Source: Phycisphaerae bacterium (lineage in GTDB: Bacteria > Planctomycetota > Phycisphaerae > UBA1845 > UTPLA1). Taken from it: 64,000 bases of DNA. The DNA lies in NCBI GenBank assembly GCA_035275405.1, contig DATEMU010000012.1:496001-560000 (forward strand), read 5' to 3'. A program made the translations under genes and the position numbers. The notes below the pieces were generated by a model. It saw only the letters and a list, made by a program, of their open reading frames with translations. It was not told where the DNA came from and did no database searches. Positions 1-8,412 of this stretch are shown here, in pieces; the first letter of the stretch is position 1; the number at the start of each line of letters is the position of its first letter.

Positions 1-1239
1 GCGACGGCGTGCCCGACCGGTCACTGCTGCTCGGGTGATCCGGCGGCGTGCACGATCGAGACCGAGATTCGCTGTCTGGACCTGGGCGGGACCGCCTGGT
101 CCGCCGGGACGAACTGCACCGGCTTCACCTGCCCGACGGCGATTTGCGACGACGGCGCTCGATGCCAGACGCCGCACGTTCTCAGCAACGTGCAGCAGGG
201 CGGCTACGTGAGCGACGCCGACAATTCAACGTTGACGGCGGATGATTTCCGGCCCAATGCCAATGGGACCATCAGTCAGATTTGCTGGCGCGGGTTCCAT
301 TCGTCCAACGGCTGCGACGGCGGCGTCGGCGGTGCGGAAACCTTCCGCGTCAGGTTCTTCCGAACGACCGGCAGCCTCCCCGATATCACTCAACAACTCG
401 GCGGGGATTACAACGTGACTCCGGCCAAGACGATTCCGATCCCGAACGAGGCGTCGGGCGGTACGCTCAACAGCCAGCAGTACAAATACGATGCGTTCCT
501 CAATCCACCGATCAGCGTGAGCGCCGGCCAGTGTTACTGGGTAGAGATCCAGAACACGACGGTCGCTGCTTCGTGCGTCTGGTTGTGGGCCACATCGACC
601 GAGGGCAATAACCGCGCGGCCATCCGCAACACGGGCGGAGGCGCGTTTAACTATCAGCTCCTCGATCGCGACCTGGCGTTCTGCCTTGGATTGGTGAGCG
701 TGAACGCGGCGAGTTGTGCATACACCCCGGCGGTCCCGACGAACAACGCTTGTGCGTCGGCGATCCTCATTAGCACCAACGTGACGGTGGTCGGTACGAC
801 CATTGGCGCGACGCGTGACGGAACGGCACAGTGTGGAAATTCCAACACGACTGCCGGCGACGTCTGGTATCGAGTCAATTCCGGCCCCGATATCGGAATT
901 AGCCCGAATAGAACGATGACCATCGCGCTATGCGGCATCGGAACGACGTATGACTCGGTGATCTCGGCCCACCAAACCGTTCCGGCGGTCCCGGTGGAAT
1001 GTCCGGGAACCACGGGTACATCGACGCTTCCGACGACGCAACATTGCGACGATGAGGGCTGCACGACGGGCTTGGGAACCAACCAGCTCTTCTTCCCGAA
1101 CCGCCAGGCCCGCAAAGTCCTGCCCGATGCGTCCATCAACCCGAACACGGATTACCTTATTCGTGTCGCGGGCAAGGAAGCTACCGGGAACCAAGGGCCG
1201 GCGAAGGGTGTCTTCAGGCTCATTGTGACCCGACCGTAA
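1..1239 (+). CDS. Secreted Cys-rich protein of unknown function (5' partial)
   Basis: The reading frame is open from the first base, so the start and any signal peptide lie outside the window. The visible 412 residues begin with a Cys-rich stretch (about ten Cys in the first 60 residues), followed by Thr/Asn/Gly-rich segments with scattered Cys. Such composition is typical of extracellular beta-sandwich repeat proteins of Planctomycetota. I recognise no catalytic motif and see no C-terminal sorting tail: it ends in an ordinary beta-strand-like sequence (VFRLIVTRP). A strong hairpin terminator follows 27 bases after the stop. An extracellular or cell-surface role is inferred from composition only. 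Confidence 0.75.
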   Translation, partial: ATACPTGHCCSGDPAACTIETEIRCLDLGGTAWSAGTNCTGFTCPTAICDDGARCQTPHVLSNVQQGGYVSDADNSTLTADDFRPNANGTISQICWRGFHSSNGCDGGVGGAETFRVRFFRTTGSLPDITQQLGGDYNVTPAKTIPIPNEASGGTLNSQQYKYDAFLNPPISVSAGQCYWVEIQNTTVAASCVWLWATSTEGNNRAAIRNTGGGAFNYQLLDRDLAFCLGLVSVNAASCAYTPAVPTNNACASAILISTNVTVVGTTIGATRDGTAQCGNSNTTAGDVWYRVNSGPDIGISPNRTMTIALCGIGTTYDSVISAHQTVPAVPVECPGTTGTSTLPTTQHCDDEGCTTGLGTNQLFFPNRQARKVLPDASINPNTDYLIRVAGKEATGNQGPAKGVFRLIVTRP

Positions 1240-1265
1240 TAGCGGTCCGAACAGTTAAGTTTTCA

Positions 1266-1305
1266 CCGGCCTCCGAAGTGACATGCTTCGGAGGCCGGTT
1301 TTTTT
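1266..1305 (+). terminator. Rho-independent terminator between convergent genes
   Basis: A perfect 13-bp stem (CCGGCCTCCGAAG and its complement) with a 7-base loop is followed by seven T. It lies downstream of the partial secreted-protein gene and just past the 3' end of the convergent PrpD-family gene. The plus strand has the clear T run. Confidence 0.9.
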
Positions 1306-1357
1306 GGCGAAAATCGCGCGGCAGGAGATTGGTCGGGGGCGGAAACGAGAATTCGGC

Positions 1358-2743
1358 TCAGCGTGTTCGCCCGGCGACCACGTCGAATTGCCAGAGCGCT
1401 TTGACGTCGCGGAGTCGATCGAGCGACCACATCTGGTCCAGGAGCCGGTCCTGGGCTCGGGCGGACACAACGCCTTCGGCAAGAGTGCGGAACTTTCGCT
1501 CGACCTCGTCGTCGGACATGGGGTTGCCGGCGTGGCCGCGCGGGTATTTGACGGTTTTTTCGTAGACCCTGCCGTCCGCCATGCGGACCTTGAGCCGGTT
1601 GGGGATGCCGTCGGGGTAACCGCGATTGAGGTCGGCGGCTTCAACAATGGTCGTGTGGTCGAGGAGCTTGAGGTACTTCTTGTCGGTGAACTTTTTCGGC
1701 GAGAAGGTCTCCCGCGTGACGTCGCCGTCGATCAGGGCGGCGACGGTCATGTAGCCCATGCTATGGTCGGCCGTCTCGCGGCTGGTAGGGCGCCATTTTT
1801 CAGGCTCGCTACCGATGATGGAGACGGCGGCCTCGAAAGACTCCATTTCCAGCTTGCGGATGTCCTTCCAGGTGTAGCCGTCGTCGAGAAAGCGGCGGCG
1901 GATCTGGAGGGCCGCGTCGATCGAACTTTGGGCGTGGTATTCCGCGGGCCAAAACTTGATGTAGGTCTTGTTGATCATGTAGCCGGTCGATTTGGAGCCG
2001 AGCTTCACGTCGAATTTGCGGCCGGTGAGCATCTTGAACACGCCCTTGGGGCCTTCGAAGATCTCGTGCGGGCCGGTGAAGCCCTGGCGGGCGAGGTTGG
2101 CGGCGAAGACGGCGTTGCGAGCGGCGTTGGAGAAGGCGCAGGCCTTCCACATGGAGATCTGGCCGGTGCGGGTCTGGCGGGTGGCGATATTGCAGACGCC
2201 GGCGAGCCCCTGGGCGTGGACCATCTGCTCTGTGGAGAGGCCCCAGAGTTTTGCGGCCCCCAGGGTCGAACTAAACGCCCCGTATGTGACGTGGTCCCAG
2301 CCGTTGGCCCGGAGCGAAGCTGCGTCGCACAGGCGACACTGGATTTCATAGGCGATGACCGTGGCGAGGATAAGGTCGCGACCGGACCTCCCGGCGGTTT
2401 GAGCGACCGCCAAGGTGGCTGCAATGTTATCGGACGGGTGGGCTGGTTCCTTGGAGAGGTAGGTGTCGTTGTAATCCAGGTAGCGAATGTGGGCACCGTT
2501 GGCGAAGGCCGCAAGGTCCGGCGTCGTGCGGTGCTTCGTTCCAACGACCACTGAACCCCCTCTTGCGGCCGGCACGCCGAGGGCTGTCTGACGGGCGATT
2601 GTCGCAGGCTTGGATCGATAGGCCCCCAACGCGGTCCCCAGCGAGTCGATGAAGCGGCGTTTCACCTCGTGGATCGCCGCGGGTGTCAGGTCGGTATGTT
2701 TGAGCCGGTGGGTCCAGTGGGCCAGTTTCTCTGCAAGCAACAT
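1358..2743 (-). CDS. MmgE/PrpD family protein (2-methylcitrate dehydratase-like)
   Basis: A 461-residue protein matching the MmgE/PrpD family in length and layout. The N-terminal helical region carries RFIDSLGTALGAY, followed by NGAHIRYLDYNDTYL and HPSDNIAATLAVA, and a C-terminal lid ending with YPRGHAGNPMSDDEVERKF. Family members dehydrate 2-methylcitrate or related tricarboxylates (cis-aconitate decarboxylase is another relative), so the substrate cannot be fixed here. A longer upstream frame exists, but I chose the ATG at 2741-2743 because CCAAGGAG precedes it at good spacing and the family N-terminus begins there. No prpB or prpC lies nearby. It is transcribed divergently from the metallo-hydrolase gene. 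A link to the propionyl/acyl-CoA genes downstream is plausible but only inferred. Confidence 0.9.
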   Translation of the reverse strand: MLLAEKLAHWTHRLKHTDLTPAAIHEVKRRFIDSLGTALGAYRSKPATIARQTALGVPAARGGSVVVGTKHRTTPDLAAFANGAHIRYLDYNDTYLSKEPAHPSDNIAATLAVAQTAGRSGRDLILATVIAYEIQCRLCDAASLRANGWDHVTYGAFSSTLGAAKLWGLSTEQMVHAQGLAGVCNIATRQTRTGQISMWKACAFSNAARNAVFAANLARQGFTGPHEIFEGPKGVFKMLTGRKFDVKLGSKSTGYMINKTYIKFWPAEYHAQSSIDAALQIRRRFLDDGYTWKDIRKLEMESFEAAVSIIGSEPEKWRPTSRETADHSMGYMTVAALIDGDVTRETFSPKKFTDKKYLKLLDHTTIVEAADLNRGYPDGIPNRLKVRMADGRVYEKTVKYPRGHAGNPMSDDEVERKFRTLAEGVVSARAQDRLLDQMWSLDRLRDVKALWQFDVVAGRTR

Positions 2744-2785
2744 CAAAAGACTCCTTGGTGGCCGCTTCCTTGGTGCGGGGGCGAG

Positions 2786-2814
2786 ATTAGACAATAGAAT
2801 GCTCTCCGGCTCAA
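2786..2814 (-). promoter_or_regulatory. Sigma-70-type promoter for the PrpD-family gene
   Basis: On the minus strand TTGAGC and TCTAAT (five of six consensus bases) are separated by 17 bp, about 40 bases upstream of the ATG. A TAGAAT at 2795-2800 on the plus strand overlaps it and could be the -10 of the divergent gene, but its -35 (TTGGTG, 19-bp spacing) is weak. Confidence 0.5.
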
Positions 2815-2827
2815 CAGGACTCAACAG

Positions 2828-3715
2828 GTGACGATGACCACCGCTCGACGAGGACCAATAGCCACTCCGCCGCGTGCCACCGTCGGCGACCTGATCGTGA
2901 CCATACTCGACGGGGGTCATCTGTGGCTCGACGGCGGGGCCATGTTCGGCATTATTCCCAAGCCGCTGTGGTCGAAGGTGGTGGAGGTCGACGAGGCCAA
3001 CCGCATCCCGCTGGCGACGAGTTGCTTTCTGGTGGAGACGGGCGGACAGCGAATTCTTGTGGAGTCCGGAACCGGCCCCAAGATCAAGTACAGCGAGAAG
3101 GAGCAGGGGTTCTTCAGTTTCAGCGACCACTGGATCGTCGATTCGCTTGCAGCGGCGGGGGTCGAACGGGAATCCATCAACCTTGTGCTTCTGACCCACC
3201 TCCACTTCGACCATGCCGGGGGCGCGACGATGCCGGACGGGCGCGGCGGGTATGTTCCTACTTTTCCGCGGGCCAAGTACGTTGTGCAGCGCGGAGAGTG
3301 GCAGGATGCCGTTGAAGGACATGCCGTGATGACCGGGACGTATCGAAAAGAAAATTTGGAGCCGTTGGAGCGGGCCGGGGTGCTTGCTTTCGCGGATGGC
3401 GAGGCAGAGATCGCGCCGTGCGTCTCGGTGCGCGTGCTTCCCGGCCACACTCGGCATCAGCAGGGAGTAGTGTTTTCCAGCGGCGGGCGGCAGGCGGTAT
3501 TGCCGGCGGACCTGATGCCGACGTCGGCCCATGTCGGCCTGCGGCATAACATGGCGTACGACCTGATGCCGTTCGAGAATATGCAAAATAAGGCACGGCT
3601 CCTGTCGGAGGCATCGACCGGCGGCTGGACGCTCCTTCTCGGACAGGATCCGGTTAACGCCGTTTGGGCCGTCTCCACGGACGAGCGAGGCCGGTCTTCG
3701 CTTCAGGCCACTTGA
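2828..3715 (+). CDS. Metallo-beta-lactamase-fold hydrolase (quorum-quenching-lactonase-like)
   Basis: A 295-residue MBL-fold protein. The first metal motif HLHFDH is intact at residues 124-129, PGHT gives His207, and PADLMP gives the bridging Asp228. The position expected to hold the last metal His (usually a GHDP-like motif in this group) reads LGQDP, with Gln273. The overall layout resembles N-acyl-homoserine-lactonase-like MBL hydrolases, but the substrate is unknown. The GTG at 2828 and the ATG at 2834 are both possible starts, two residues apart; the ATG is perhaps likelier. It is divergent from the PrpD-family gene and followed after 96 bases by an acyl-CoA dehydrogenase operon that has its own promoter. 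Confidence 0.88.
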   Translation: MTMTTARRGPIATPPRATVGDLIVTILDGGHLWLDGGAMFGIIPKPLWSKVVEVDEANRIPLATSCFLVETGGQRILVESGTGPKIKYSEKEQGFFSFSDHWIVDSLAAAGVERESINLVLLTHLHFDHAGGATMPDGRGGYVPTFPRAKYVVQRGEWQDAVEGHAVMTGTYRKENLEPLERAGVLAFADGEAEIAPCVSVRVLPGHTRHQQGVVFSSGGRQAVLPADLMPTSAHVGLRHNMAYDLMPFENMQNKARLLSEASTGGWTLLLGQDPVNAVWAVSTDERGRSSLQAT

Positions 3716-3734
3716 TGGCGTCCGACGGGCGGCT

Positions 3735-3762
3735 TTGACGCTGCGCCGCTGTCGCATAGAAT
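3735..3762 (+). promoter_or_regulatory. Promoter for the acyl-CoA dehydrogenase operon
   Basis: TTGACG and TAGAAT are separated by 16 bp, each matching five of six sigma-70 consensus bases. The likely start point is about 40 bases upstream of the GTG at 3812. Confidence 0.6.
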
Positions 3763-3811
3763 GGGGGTTTCTGACGGAATCCCCTTGGTTGTTATTGAGG
3801 GCTGACGAAAC

Positions 3812-4969
3812 GTGGAATTCAATCTTCCGGAAGAATTAGTCGCCTTTCGCGATCTGACGCGGAGCTTTGCGGCCGAACGGATCGCTCCATTTGCCCGCGA
3901 GTGGGATGCGAAGAAGTGGCTGCCCGATGAAGTGGTCGCGGAAATGGGCAAGATCGGCCTGTTGGGCGTGACCGTCCCTGAGGAATATGGCGGCGCGGGC
4001 CAGGGCCTGCTGGCGATGACGGTCGTGGTGGAAGAGATCGCGCGCTGGTGTGGCGGAACGGCGCTGTTTGTCGCGGCGCACAGCGGGCTGTGCACGACGC
4101 ATATCCGGCTGGCGGGCAATGATGCACAGAAGAAAAAGTGGCTGCCCAGGCTGGCGACGGGGGAGGTTATTGGTTCGTGGTGTCTGAGCGAGCCGGACTG
4201 CGGTTCGGATGCCGAGGCGCTGACCACGCGTGCGGAGAAGACGAAGAACGGCTGGGTGCTCAACGGGCGAAAGTTCTGGATTACGAACGGCAAGCGCGCC
4301 GGCGTCTTCGTGGTGACGGCGCGGACGAAGCCGGAGCGCGGACCGCGGACGATTTCCGCGTTTATCGTGGAGGGGGATCGCCCGGGACTGATTATCGGGG
4401 AACCCGAGGACAAGATGGGGATGCGGGCCAGCGATACGGTCCCCGTGACGCTCGAAAATTGCGAAATCCCCGAGGAGAACCTGTGCGGCGAACTGCACGC
4501 CGGGTATGTTGACGCGCTGCGGGTCCTGGACCGGGGGCGGTGCACGATCGGGTCTCTGTCGGTCGGGCTGGCCCGCGGCTGTCTGGAAGAGGCGGTCAAG
4601 TATGCGGCCGAGCGGCACACCTTTGGTGTTCCGTTGCACTCGCATCAAGCTATCCAGTTCAAGCTGGCAGACATGGAGACGCAGGTGGAAGCGGCCCGGC
4701 TTCTGGTTCGCCAAGCGGCCTGCACGCATGATGCCGGCCGGCCGGACAAGGAACTGTGCTCGATTGCCAAGCTCTTCGCATCCGAAATGGCCAGCCGAGT
4801 TGGATGGGAATCGATCCAGATTCACGGGGGCGCAGGATATACGAAGGACGTTTGCGTCGAACGGCTCTTGCGCGACAACAAACTCTGCGAGATCGGCGAG
4901 GGATCCAGCGAAGTGCAGCGAATGCTCATTTCGCGGGCGGAATTCAAGCGACGGACGGCGGCGGCCTAG
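3812..4969 (+). CDS. Acyl-CoA dehydrogenase (first of a pair)
   Basis: A 385-residue FAD-dependent acyl-CoA dehydrogenase that introduces a trans double bond into an acyl-CoA and passes electrons to electron-transfer flavoprotein. Seen: the N-terminal helical domain, YGGAGQGLLAM, CLSEPDCGSDAEAL and WITNGKRA of the middle domain, and RHTFGVPLHSHQAIQFKLAD with IHGGAGYTKDVCVERLLRD in the C-terminal domain. GEGSSEVQR places the probable catalytic Glu at 367, the short/medium-chain position. The start is GTG (MEFNLPEELVAF). The next gene begins 14 bases after the stop, so the two are probably co-transcribed. The chain-length preference cannot be read from sequence. Confidence 0.95.
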   Translation: MEFNLPEELVAFRDLTRSFAAERIAPFAREWDAKKWLPDEVVAEMGKIGLLGVTVPEEYGGAGQGLLAMTVVVEEIARWCGGTALFVAAHSGLCTTHIRLAGNDAQKKKWLPRLATGEVIGSWCLSEPDCGSDAEALTTRAEKTKNGWVLNGRKFWITNGKRAGVFVVTARTKPERGPRTISAFIVEGDRPGLIIGEPEDKMGMRASDTVPVTLENCEIPEENLCGELHAGYVDALRVLDRGRCTIGSLSVGLARGCLEEAVKYAAERHTFGVPLHSHQAIQFKLADMETQVEAARLLVRQAACTHDAGRPDKELCSIAKLFASEMASRVGWESIQIHGGAGYTKDVCVERLLRDNKLCEIGEGSSEVQRMLISRAEFKRRTAAA

Positions 4970-4983
4970 AGTGGGGTGACAGG

Positions 4984-6183
4984 ATGAGTGATGCGGCGAC
5001 GATGGCAGGCGAGGTGATCCCGTTCGGCTATGAGCTGGATGAGGACCACGTGATGCTGCGCGACAGCATCCGCGAGTTCGCGCGCAACGTCGTCGCGCCG
5101 GGGGCGATGGAGCGGGACATCAAGGGGGAGTTTCCGGCGGAGGTCATCAAGCAGCTCGGCGAGATGGGCTATCAGGGAATCTGCATACCCGAGGAATATG
5201 GCGGGGCGGGGTTGGATGCGCTGGCGTCGGCGATCGTGGTCGAGGAATTGTCTTACGCGGATGCCTCGGTCGGCGTGATCAACAGCGTTCAGAATTCGCT
5301 GGTGATCGACCCCATTCTCAAATTCGGCACGGACGATCAAAAGAAAAAGTGGCTCCCGAAGATGGCCAGCGGCGAGTGGCTCAACTGCTTCTCGCTGTCC
5401 GAGGCCGGCTCGGGCAGCGACGCCGGGGCCATGAAATGCCGTGCCCATCTCAAGGGCGGCGAGTGGGTGATCAATGGCACCAAGATGTGGGTGACGAACG
5501 GCGCGGAGGCGGACATCATCCTGCTCTTTTGCCGGACAGAGGATACGGAGCGGCGGAACGCCAGCTGCTTCATCGTCCCCAAGGACACTCCCGGCATCAC
5601 CGTCGGCAAGCACGAGGACAAGCTCGGCATTCGCGGCAGCAGCACGACGGAGATTATCTTCGAGAATTGCAAAGTGCCCGCGGAGAACATGCTCGGCGAG
5701 CGCGGCAACGGCCTGAAGATCGCGTTGACGGCAATCGATGGCGGGCGGCTGGGGATTGCCGCGCAGGCACTAGGGATCGCCGAGGCGGCGCTGGATCGGT
5801 CGGTCGATTATGCAATGCAGCGCAAGCAGTTCGGCAAGTCGCTGTCGGAGTTTCAGGCGATCCAGTGGAAGATCGCGGACATGGCGACGCGGATCGCCGC
5901 ATCGCGAGCGCTGCTCTACAAGGGCTGCTGGATGAAGGAACAAGAAGGGCATTCGCTGCACATTCCCGCCATGGCCAAGGTGTTCGCCGCCGAGACGGCG
6001 TCGTTTTGCGCCAACCAGGCCATTCAGATCTTCGGCGGCATGGGCTATTGCCGCGAAGGCGAAGTCGAGCGTTATCTCCGCGACGCGAAGATCACCGAGA
6101 TCTATGAGGGCACCAGCGAGATGCAGCGCATGACGATCGGAGAGTCGCTGGTTCGGCATCCCGAACGACTTACGGAAATCTAG
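4984..6183 (+). CDS. Acyl-CoA dehydrogenase (second of a pair, butyryl-CoA dehydrogenase-like)
   Basis: A 399-residue acyl-CoA dehydrogenase. Family motifs are IPEEYGGAGLD, CFSLSEAGSGSDAGAM, MWVTNGAEAD, QRKQFGKSLSEFQAIQWKIA and IFGGMGYCREGEVERYLRD. The catalytic Glu lies in YEGTSEMQR (Glu379). It looks closer to short-chain (butyryl-CoA) dehydrogenases than its upstream neighbour. The ATG at 4984 is chosen because GGGGTGA lies just upstream and the family N-terminus follows; the frame itself stays open further upstream inside the previous gene. Together with the downstream thiolase, dehydrogenase and hydratase it completes a C4 beta-oxidation set. Confidence 0.95.
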   Translation: MSDAATMAGEVIPFGYELDEDHVMLRDSIREFARNVVAPGAMERDIKGEFPAEVIKQLGEMGYQGICIPEEYGGAGLDALASAIVVEELSYADASVGVINSVQNSLVIDPILKFGTDDQKKKWLPKMASGEWLNCFSLSEAGSGSDAGAMKCRAHLKGGEWVINGTKMWVTNGAEADIILLFCRTEDTERRNASCFIVPKDTPGITVGKHEDKLGIRGSSTTEIIFENCKVPAENMLGERGNGLKIALTAIDGGRLGIAAQALGIAEAALDRSVDYAMQRKQFGKSLSEFQAIQWKIADMATRIAASRALLYKGCWMKEQEGHSLHIPAMAKVFAAETASFCANQAIQIFGGMGYCREGEVERYLRDAKITEIYEGTSEMQRMTIGESLVRHPERLTEI

Positions 6184-6312
6184 TCCACTCCATCCACCCC
6201 ACACATCTTAAATTCCACGCTTACTGTCGGAAGCAGGGATAGCGTTGGCATCCTTTCCACCATCCTGCTTGCCGGGTCCGGTTTCATCTCGTCGTGGGGA
6301 AATAACGTGGTC

Positions 6313-6362
6313 GGTTAGCCTGAATTCAGTCTCTATTTAAAGGTGGGCGCTAACCTTTTTTT
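6313..6362 (+). terminator. Hairpin with T run after the dehydrogenase operon
   Basis: GGTTAGC at 6313-6319 pairs with GCTAACC at 6349-6355 and is followed by seven T. The 29-base loop is long and contains the small palindrome CTGAATTCAG. It sits 47 bases upstream of a small gene, so it could end the previous operon or act as an attenuator for the small genes. Confidence 0.5.
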
Positions 6363-6408
6363 GACGCAGCACATAGGGTGCTTCGAACAGAATCAGGAGA
6401 TACCACCG

Positions 6409-6567
6409 ATGCCGAACCGTAGAAAAAACATGCAGAACAAACGCCAACGACCTGGCAACGGCCGTGGACGCAATGGGAATCTCGGCGGCCGGAGTGTCCG
6501 CGGAGGGGCCGCAGCCCCCTCGCGCAAACGGGCGAACATCGAGCAGGAGGAACGGAACCAAGAGTGA
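6409..6567 (+). CDS. Small basic Arg/Gly/Asn-rich protein
   Basis: A 52-residue protein, very basic and low in complexity (RRK, RGRNGN and GGRSVRGG segments), ending in an acidic EQEERNQE. The ATG at 6409 is preceded by AGGAGA at good spacing, which supports translation. No Cys, signal peptide or membrane segment is present. RG-rich sequence suggests nucleic-acid binding, but this is inference. The next small gene starts 78 bases later on the same strand. Confidence 0.55.
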   Translation: MPNRRKNMQNKRQRPGNGRGRNGNLGGRSVRGGAAAPSRKRANIEQEERNQE

Positions 6568-6645
6568 GACGCCGCGGTGGCGCCTCTTAAGATGTTGCAT
6601 TTCGCGCTTGTGCGCGAAGCAGAGAAGAAAGACGAGGATGACACT

Positions 6646-6936
6646 ATGGCGACGAAACCTACACAACAGAGTGGTGGCCGATCGCAAGAAGATTTGGATC
6701 GCGACCGTCGAAGCGGCCAGGGTCAAGGCCAGGGCCAAGGCCAAGGCCAGGGCCAGCAAGGCCAAAGGCAGAATCAGGGCCAGGGCCAGTCGGATCAGGA
6801 GCGCCAACGGCAGGGCAATCCTGGATCGCGAGCCCAGTCGACGGGACAGGGCCGGGAAAACGAGAGCCGGCGGGAAGCTGAGGACATGGAACGCGACGAG
6901 TCATCCCGCGAAGATCAGGAACGGCAGACGCCGTAG
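6646..6936 (+). CDS. Small Gln/Gly-repeat, charge-rich disordered protein
   Basis: A 96-residue protein whose middle is a run of Gly-Gln dipeptides encoded by tandem GGCCAG-like hexamers (about 6717-6790). A Glu/Arg-rich C-terminus (REAEDMERDESSRED) follows. It has no hydrophobic core and is probably intrinsically disordered. The ATG at 6646 has GAGGA eight bases upstream; the frame extends to 6577, but that region looks like leader. I do not recognise the family. The composition resembles stress-induced hydrophilic proteins, which is only an analogy. A terminator hairpin follows. Confidence 0.55.
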   Translation: MATKPTQQSGGRSQEDLDRDRRSGQGQGQGQGQGQGQQGQRQNQGQGQSDQERQRQGNPGSRAQSTGQGRENESRREAEDMERDESSREDQERQTP

Positions 6937-6967
6937 TCGCTGATCTGACAGTTGAAATGTCGAAAAG

Positions 6968-7004
6968 AGAGGCTTGGCGGAAAATCGCTGAGCCTCTTTT
7001 TGTT
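6968..7004 (+). terminator. Terminator after the small-protein pair
   Basis: AGAGGCT (6968-6974) pairs with AGCCTCT (6991-6997) and runs into TTTTTGTTT. It lies 31 bases after the stop of the Gly-Gln repeat gene. Confidence 0.7.
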
Positions 7005-7115
7005 TCCTTTTTGGGCACTTCGCTGAAATCCCCTCTTGCCCGGCGGCTCCTTATAATACGAGTGAGCGGGACCGCGCGTAGCGGTCGTGGTAAAGCGTAG
7101 CGGGAGCAACTGGTT

Positions 7116-8297
7116 ATGCCTCGAAGTGTAATTGTCGGAGCCAAGCGAAGCCCCATGGGGAAGTTCCTGGGGACCCTTTCACCCCTCACCGCGCCGGAGA
7201 TAGGCGCTCACGTGGCCAGGACGTTGTTGAAGGAAGTCGGCTGTCCGCCCGAGATGGTGGACTGGGCCCTCATTGGCGAAGTGCTGCAGGCCGGCGTCGG
7301 GCAGAACCCCGCGCGGCAGGTAGCGTTGAAGGCCGGACTGCCAGTGACCATCACCGCAGTGACGGTGAACCAGGTGTGCGGCAGCGGCCTCCGTGCCGCG
7401 ATGAACGCCGACAATAACATCCGGCTCGATCAGGCGAAGATCATTCTGACCGGGGGGATGGAGAGCATGTCCAACGCGCCCTACTACGTCCGCGGGACGC
7501 GGACTGGCGCGACCAAGTTCGGCGATATCAAGCTGGAGGATGGAATGATCGCCGACGGGCTGACCTGCCCCTTCGAAGGTTGGCACATGGGGTTCGCGGC
7601 CGAGTACACGGCAAAGAAATACAACGTGACGCGCGGGGACCAGGACGCCTTCGCTGTGGAGAGCCATCGTCGGGCGTCCGAAGCGCAGAAGTCCGGGAAG
7701 TTCAAGAATTCCATCGCCCCGATCGAGATCGTGAATAAGAAGGAGACCGTCGTATTCTCCGAGGATGAGTCGATCCGCCACGGCGTCACGATGGCGGACC
7801 TGGCCAAGCTTAAGCCGGCGTTCGATCCCGCGGGGACGGTGACGGCGGGCAACTCGTCGCAGCTCACGGACGGCGCGGCGATGGCGCTTTTGGCGTCGGA
7901 AGATGTCGCCAAACAGCGCGGCTGGCCGATTCGGGCGCGGATCGTGGCGCATACGACCTACGGCGTCGAGCCAAAAGAACTGTTCATGGCGCCGGTCGGT
8001 GCGGTGCGGCAGCTCGTCGATAAGGCGGGGCTCAAGCTCTCCGACATCGATCTGTTCGAGATCAACGAGGCGTTTGCGGCACAGATGGTGGCGTGCATGC
8101 GCGGGCTGGAGATTTCCCACGAGCGCGTGAACGTCTTCGGCGGGGCGATCGCGCTGGGACATCCGATTGGGTGCAGCGGGGCGCGGGTGCTGGCGACGCT
8201 GATCAACGCGCTGGAGGAGCGGAACCTTAAGCGCGGCATCGCGACGTTGTGTCTGGGCGGGGGGAACGCGGTGGCGATGCTCATTGAGCGTCCGTAA
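7116..8297 (+). CDS. Acetyl-CoA acetyltransferase (thiolase)
   Basis: A 393-residue thiolase II-type enzyme that interconverts two acetyl-CoA and acetoacetyl-CoA (or cleaves a 3-ketoacyl-CoA). The nucleophile Cys88 lies in NQVCGSGLRAAM, the active-site His349 in GGAIALGHPIGCSGAR and the second Cys379 in CLGGGNAVAM; NEAFAAQ is also present. The length matches the family. The ATG has CGGGAG upstream. A TATAAT lies at 7052-7057, but no -35 is visible at normal spacing. The next gene, encoding the preceding pathway step, starts 115 bases later with its own promoter. Confidence 0.95.
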   Translation: MPRSVIVGAKRSPMGKFLGTLSPLTAPEIGAHVARTLLKEVGCPPEMVDWALIGEVLQAGVGQNPARQVALKAGLPVTITAVTVNQVCGSGLRAAMNADNNIRLDQAKIILTGGMESMSNAPYYVRGTRTGATKFGDIKLEDGMIADGLTCPFEGWHMGFAAEYTAKKYNVTRGDQDAFAVESHRRASEAQKSGKFKNSIAPIEIVNKKETVVFSEDESIRHGVTMADLAKLKPAFDPAGTVTAGNSSQLTDGAAMALLASEDVAKQRGWPIRARIVAHTTYGVEPKELFMAPVGAVRQLVDKAGLKLSDIDLFEINEAFAAQMVACMRGLEISHERVNVFGGAIALGHPIGCSGARVLATLINALEERNLKRGIATLCLGGGNAVAMLIERP

Positions 8298-8345
8298 GCC
8301 CCGGGATTTCCGCAGGATACAGGTCCTTTTTCCCGCCGGTTTCGA

Positions 8346-8374
8346 TTGGCTCGCCAATTTGGTTCCGTTATAAT
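8346..8374 (+). promoter_or_regulatory. Sigma-70-type promoter for the 3-hydroxyacyl-CoA dehydrogenase gene
   Basis: TTGGCT and a perfect TATAAT are separated by 17 bp. The predicted start lies about 30 bases before the ATG at 8413. Confidence 0.6.
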
Positions 8375-8412
8375 GGGCCATTCTGACGCTGCCTTCGCAG
8401 CATGGACTTGGA

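Noticed and set aside
2744..3757. N-terminal extension of the PrpD-family frame across the divergent metallo-hydrolase gene.
   Set aside because: The extension is antisense to the MBL gene, and a good ribosome site and family N-terminus begin at 2743.
6717..6790. Tandem GGCCAG hexamers considered as a CRISPR or satellite array.
   Set aside because: No spacers, and the repeats are in frame within a small gene as Gly-Gln codons.
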